Shown piece by piece: positions 61,674-64,000 of a stretch of 64,000 nucleotides of DNA. Origin of the DNA: Salinadaptatus halalkaliphilus (GTDB taxonomy: Archaea > Halobacteriota > Halobacteria > Halobacteriales > Natrialbaceae); assembly GCF_006543045.1 (NCBI RefSeq), contig NZ_RBZW01000011.1, positions 99,219 through 163,218 of the forward strand, in the 5' to 3' direction. A model generated the notes under the pieces. It was not told the origin of the DNA. It was given only the letters and a program-made list of their open reading frames with translations, and did not search any database. Position 1 is the first letter of the stretch. The number at the start of each line of letters is the position of its first letter. Position numbers and translations under genes: made by a program.

Positions 61674-63701
61674 TCACTTGAACCGGAGATACTGCCGGTC
61701 GTACTCGGGTTCGCCCTGGCGCGGATGGATCACGATAAACGATTCCGGCGGCAACTCGACCAGCCGTGACGGCAGGTCCTCGAGTTCGCTGTGCCAGCCG
61801 ACGTCGCCGCGTCGCGGGGCGATCGCGACGATGAGGTCGTCCTCGTCGGCCGCCGACTCGAGCGTGGGCAGGAGTTGCCCCCAGTCGTCGATCGCGTCGA
61901 ACTCGGCCGGCACGTCTTCCTCGACGAGGTCGAACAGCTCCTCGAACTGATGAGCCGATCCCGCCACGACGACGACCTCGAGATCGGCACCCAGTCCCGC
62001 CGCGAGGCGCTTGACGAGGTGGACGGATTCGTAGAAGCCTTCGTGATGGTCGGCCCCGATGGGGACGGCGACGACGATGCGACGGGTCGTGTTGATCGGG
62101 TGGCCGAGTCGGGAGACGAGTACCGGCAGCGTCGTTCGTTCGAGCACCTGGTCGATGGTGCTCCCGAAGATCCGGTGGCGGAAGCTCTCGGCGGCGTCCC
62201 AGCCCATGATAATCTGGTCGGCCTGGACCTCGACACCGCCCTGTACGATCCCCGAAGCGACGTTGTGATTGACCCGTGTCTCGGTCGCGATCGGTACTTC
62301 GGCGGCGCTGCCGGCCGCGGCGAGCTCGTCGAGGTCGGAGCGGACCGCCGCGACCTGTGACTCCGTCGAGCCGCCGCGGTCGGGCTGGACGACCGTCATG
62401 ACGGTGACCGGCTCGGTCCCGCCGTCGCCCTTGATGACGAACGCGAGCTCGAGCAGTCGTTGCTGGAGTTCGGCGTTGTGCGACAGCGGTAACAGAACGT
62501 TGGGATCTCTCGCCCGGTCGTCGCCCTCGCCGACGTCGCGCTCGAGGGCGAGTCGCGTCGCGGCGCGTTCGGTCAGCCACGGGCTAACGAGGGCGGTGAC
62601 GAGCAACATCAAGACGACGGCGTTGAGGATCTCCGCGGTGAATAGCTCGGCTTCGAAGCCGACGAGCGTGATCGCCAGCGCGGCCGCGGCTTGGCCGGTC
62701 GAGAGCCCGAAGATGACATCGCGTTCGTGTCGCGTGTAGCCCTGGATCTTGGCGACGAGCCAGGCGGCTCCGCCCTTCGTCAGGAGCATGACGCCGATGA
62801 TGATCCCGGCAGTGACGAGCGTCGCGGGACCGTCGAAGATCACCTGCAAGTCGACGAGGATCCCGACGTAAAAGAGGAAAAACGGGATGAAGAAGGCGTT
62901 GCCGACGAACTCGATGCGGTTCATCAGCGTGCCGCCCTCGGGGATCTGCCGGTTGATGGCGATGCCGGCGACGAACGCGCCGAGGATGGGCTCGAGGTCG
63001 AGCAGTTCGGCCAGGCTCGCGGTCGCGAAGATAGCGACCATCACGAACAGAAACTCGAAGTAACTCTCCTCGCTGAACGTCTGGAAGAACCATCGCGAGG
63101 CCGGCGGCACGACGAACCACGCACTGGCAAAGAGGATCGCAAGCGCGAGGCCGACCTGGCCAAACAGCGCGACCGAGAGCTCGCCGCCGACGGCGCCCAC
63201 GACGACCGCGAGCACGACCAGCGCGATCGTATCCGTAAACAGAATCCCGCCGAAGACGGCGGTGACCGCCCGGTTTTTCGTCACGCCGAGGCGGTTGACG
63301 ATCGGATAGGCAAGCAGCGTGTGGGAGGCAAAGACCGCCGCCAGCAACATCGCCGGCAGGAGCTCGAGCCCGAGCAACGAGTACATCGCCGCCGTCCCGA
63401 CGCCGAAGGGCAGAAAGAAACTCGTCAGCCCGAACAGCGCCGCGTTCTCCGGTGCCTCGATGAACCCGCGAATATCGAGCTCGAGGCCGACCGTAAACAA
63501 TAGATAGATCAGCCCGACTTCGCCCAGCAGTTCGATCGTCTCCGAGTGGTCGACGACGCCGAGCGCCCCTGGGCCGACCAGCGCGCCGAAGACGACGATA
63601 CCGACGATGCCGGGCTGGCCGACCCGTTTGGCCAGGAGCGGCCCGCCGAGAAAGATCACCATCGCGAGCGTAAAGACGAGTACCGGTTGCTCGAGTGGCA
63701 C
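61674..63701 (-). CDS. Kef-type cation/proton antiporter with C-terminal UspA domains
   Basis: A 675-residue protein starting at GTG 63701 (VPLEQPVLVFTLAMVIFLGGP). A TTG at 63755 is an alternative that sits 30 nt after a TATA-like TTTTATTA (63785-63792, minus strand). The N half has about 12 membrane helices of the CPA2/Kef type, with GFLTD-like FTDTIALVVLAV and DLEPILGAFVAGIAI segments. The C half (~400-675) contains two UspA-like domains, including SRLGHPINTTRRIVVAVPIGADHHEGFYESVHLVKRLA. Such fusions may sense nucleotides to gate ion transport; no cluster of adjacent genes supports a substrate. Confidence 0.9.
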   Translation of the reverse strand: MPLEQPVLVFTLAMVIFLGGPLLAKRVGQPGIVGIVVFGALVGPGALGVVDHSETIELLGEVGLIYLLFTVGLELDIRGFIEAPENAALFGLTSFFLPFGVGTAAMYSLLGLELLPAMLLAAVFASHTLLAYPIVNRLGVTKNRAVTAVFGGILFTDTIALVVLAVVVGAVGGELSVALFGQVGLALAILFASAWFVVPPASRWFFQTFSEESYFEFLFVMVAIFATASLAELLDLEPILGAFVAGIAINRQIPEGGTLMNRIEFVGNAFFIPFFLFYVGILVDLQVIFDGPATLVTAGIIIGVMLLTKGGAAWLVAKIQGYTRHERDVIFGLSTGQAAAALAITLVGFEAELFTAEILNAVVLMLLVTALVSPWLTERAATRLALERDVGEGDDRARDPNVLLPLSHNAELQQRLLELAFVIKGDGGTEPVTVMTVVQPDRGGSTESQVAAVRSDLDELAAAGSAAEVPIATETRVNHNVASGIVQGGVEVQADQIIMGWDAAESFRHRIFGSTIDQVLERTTLPVLVSRLGHPINTTRRIVVAVPIGADHHEGFYESVHLVKRLAAGLGADLEVVVVAGSAHQFEELFDLVEEDVPAEFDAIDDWGQLLPTLESAADEDDLIVAIAPRRGDVGWHSELEDLPSRLVELPPESFIVIHPRQGEPEYDRQYLRFK

Positions 63702-63843
63702 CTCGAGAACGGCAGACGGAAGCGACGATAGCGTCGACGTATCGACTCGGAGCAATGTAGTCGTCGCGGGAAACGGCCGGGTCAGTAATAAAATATTGGA
63801 TTGGAACGATACGTTTCTGATCGAACTGCGATTCCGTTCGAAA

Positions 63844-63857
63844 ACGTATCGATACGT
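63844..63857. promoter_or_regulatory. Perfect 14-bp palindrome upstream of antiporter
   Basis: ACGTATCGATACGT is fully symmetric. It lies 89 bp upstream of the TTG start candidate and about 13 bp from the edge of the insertion element. It could be an operator for a dimeric regulator or an insertion target. Confidence 0.3.
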
Positions 63858-63869
63858 GTGGTTGACATC

Positions 63870-64000
63870 CTCCTTCGCCTGAAGGCGGAGGAATCCTGAG
63901 CGTTGGAGTTTCACCTATGGAAACGCTGCTGTCCGAACAAACCACCGCTGGCGACAAAATGATTACGCCGTCCAAGAATCTGCTACTTTCCCAGCCGATA
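63870..64000 (-). mobile_element. Right end of an IS200/IS605-family element (partial)
   Basis: Read on the minus strand, the sequence ends GGATTCCTCCGCCTTCAGGC followed by GAAGGAGGATGTCAAC. This matches what I recall of the right ends of haloarchaeal IS200/IS605 (IS1341-type) elements, where tnpB is followed by a Cys/Gly-coded hairpin and ends in GAGGATGTCAA. The hairpin is CTCC..GCC-TGAA-GGC..GGAG at 63878-63892. The transposase gene would lie to the right of the window on the minus strand. Its 3' part would contain the omega RNA whose guide is the adjacent antiporter-promoter DNA. Identity by memory only. Confidence 0.55.

Noticed and set aside
60943..61950. 335-codon plus-strand frame beginning at an ATG just before the HTH-10 regulator
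   Set aside because: Arg/Ser-rich frame shadowing the regulator and the antiporter end; the GTG at 60962 in the neighbouring frame gives a clear HTH-10 protein.
63702..63914. N-terminal extension of the antiporter frame to 63914 (MKLQRSGFLRLQAKEDV)
   Set aside because: These codons come from the insertion-element end and the promoter region, not from the transporter.
1..64000. tRNA, rRNA or CRISPR features
   Set aside because: I looked through the intergenic regions for cloverleaf-like stretches and regularly spaced repeats and found none.

Overview
The window is chromosomal DNA from a haloarchaeon. Proteins are strongly acidic, GC is high with AT-rich promoter islands, many genes are leaderless with TATA-like boxes 20-30 nt upstream, and the archaeal information genes TFB, FEN-1 and archaeosine synthase are present. 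Several bacterio-opsin-activator (HTH-10) regulators, a HalOD1 protein and a UreB-C-A-G-D-E-F type urease order fit Halobacteria, perhaps Natrialbales; that placement is inference.

Layout. 1-3.7 kb: end of a urease operon (ureC tail, ureA, G, D, E, F), with overlapping genes and a nickel-binding His tail on UreE. 3.8-9.9 kb: TFB, aldo/keto reductase, universal stress protein, SDR, a YqcI-cysteine hydrolase pair and a DUF1328 micro-membrane protein. 10-34.4 kb: a large acyl-CoA metabolism island with two acyl-CoA dehydrogenases, a TAXI-type TRAP permease and its binding protein, two family III CoA-transferases, two acyl-CoA ligases, six crotonase-fold proteins, a 3-hydroxyacyl-CoA dehydrogenase, a thiolase-fold protein paired with a DUF35 zinc-ribbon protein, an MFS transporter, and Lrp- and IclR-type regulators. 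The logic is uptake of a carboxylic acid, CoA activation or transfer, oxidation, hydration and C-C cleavage. The thiolase-fold protein lacks the nucleophilic cysteine, so with its DUF35 partner it may be a retro-aldolase (Ltp2/ChsH2-like) rather than a thiolase. This would suit beta-branched substrates such as isoprenoid acids, and is the most interesting proposal in the window.

35-45 kb: membrane proteins, a HalOD1 protein, GNAT, a PQQ-like lipoprotein, FEN-1, DUF1802 and a large-subunit catalase. 45-53 kb: a receiver plus HTH-10 regulator pair, HdeD, a small coiled-coil membrane protein, archaeosine synthase, a true thiolase, and an HTH/DUF7521 pair. 53-64 kb: serine hydrolase, aldehyde ferredoxin oxidoreductase, a second stress protein, a very large pseudo-receiver/PAS/GAF/HTH-10 regulator, another HTH-10 regulator, and a cation/proton antiporter fused to stress-protein domains. 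The window ends in what looks like the right end of an IS200/IS605-family element.

Two families of dispersed intergenic repeats occur: an 81-82 bp long palindrome (6.85 kb and 48.6 kb) and a second element sharing an identical 18-bp end (35.9 kb and 45.1 kb). No tRNA, rRNA or CRISPR array was seen. All motif and domain calls are by eye; no database search was run.
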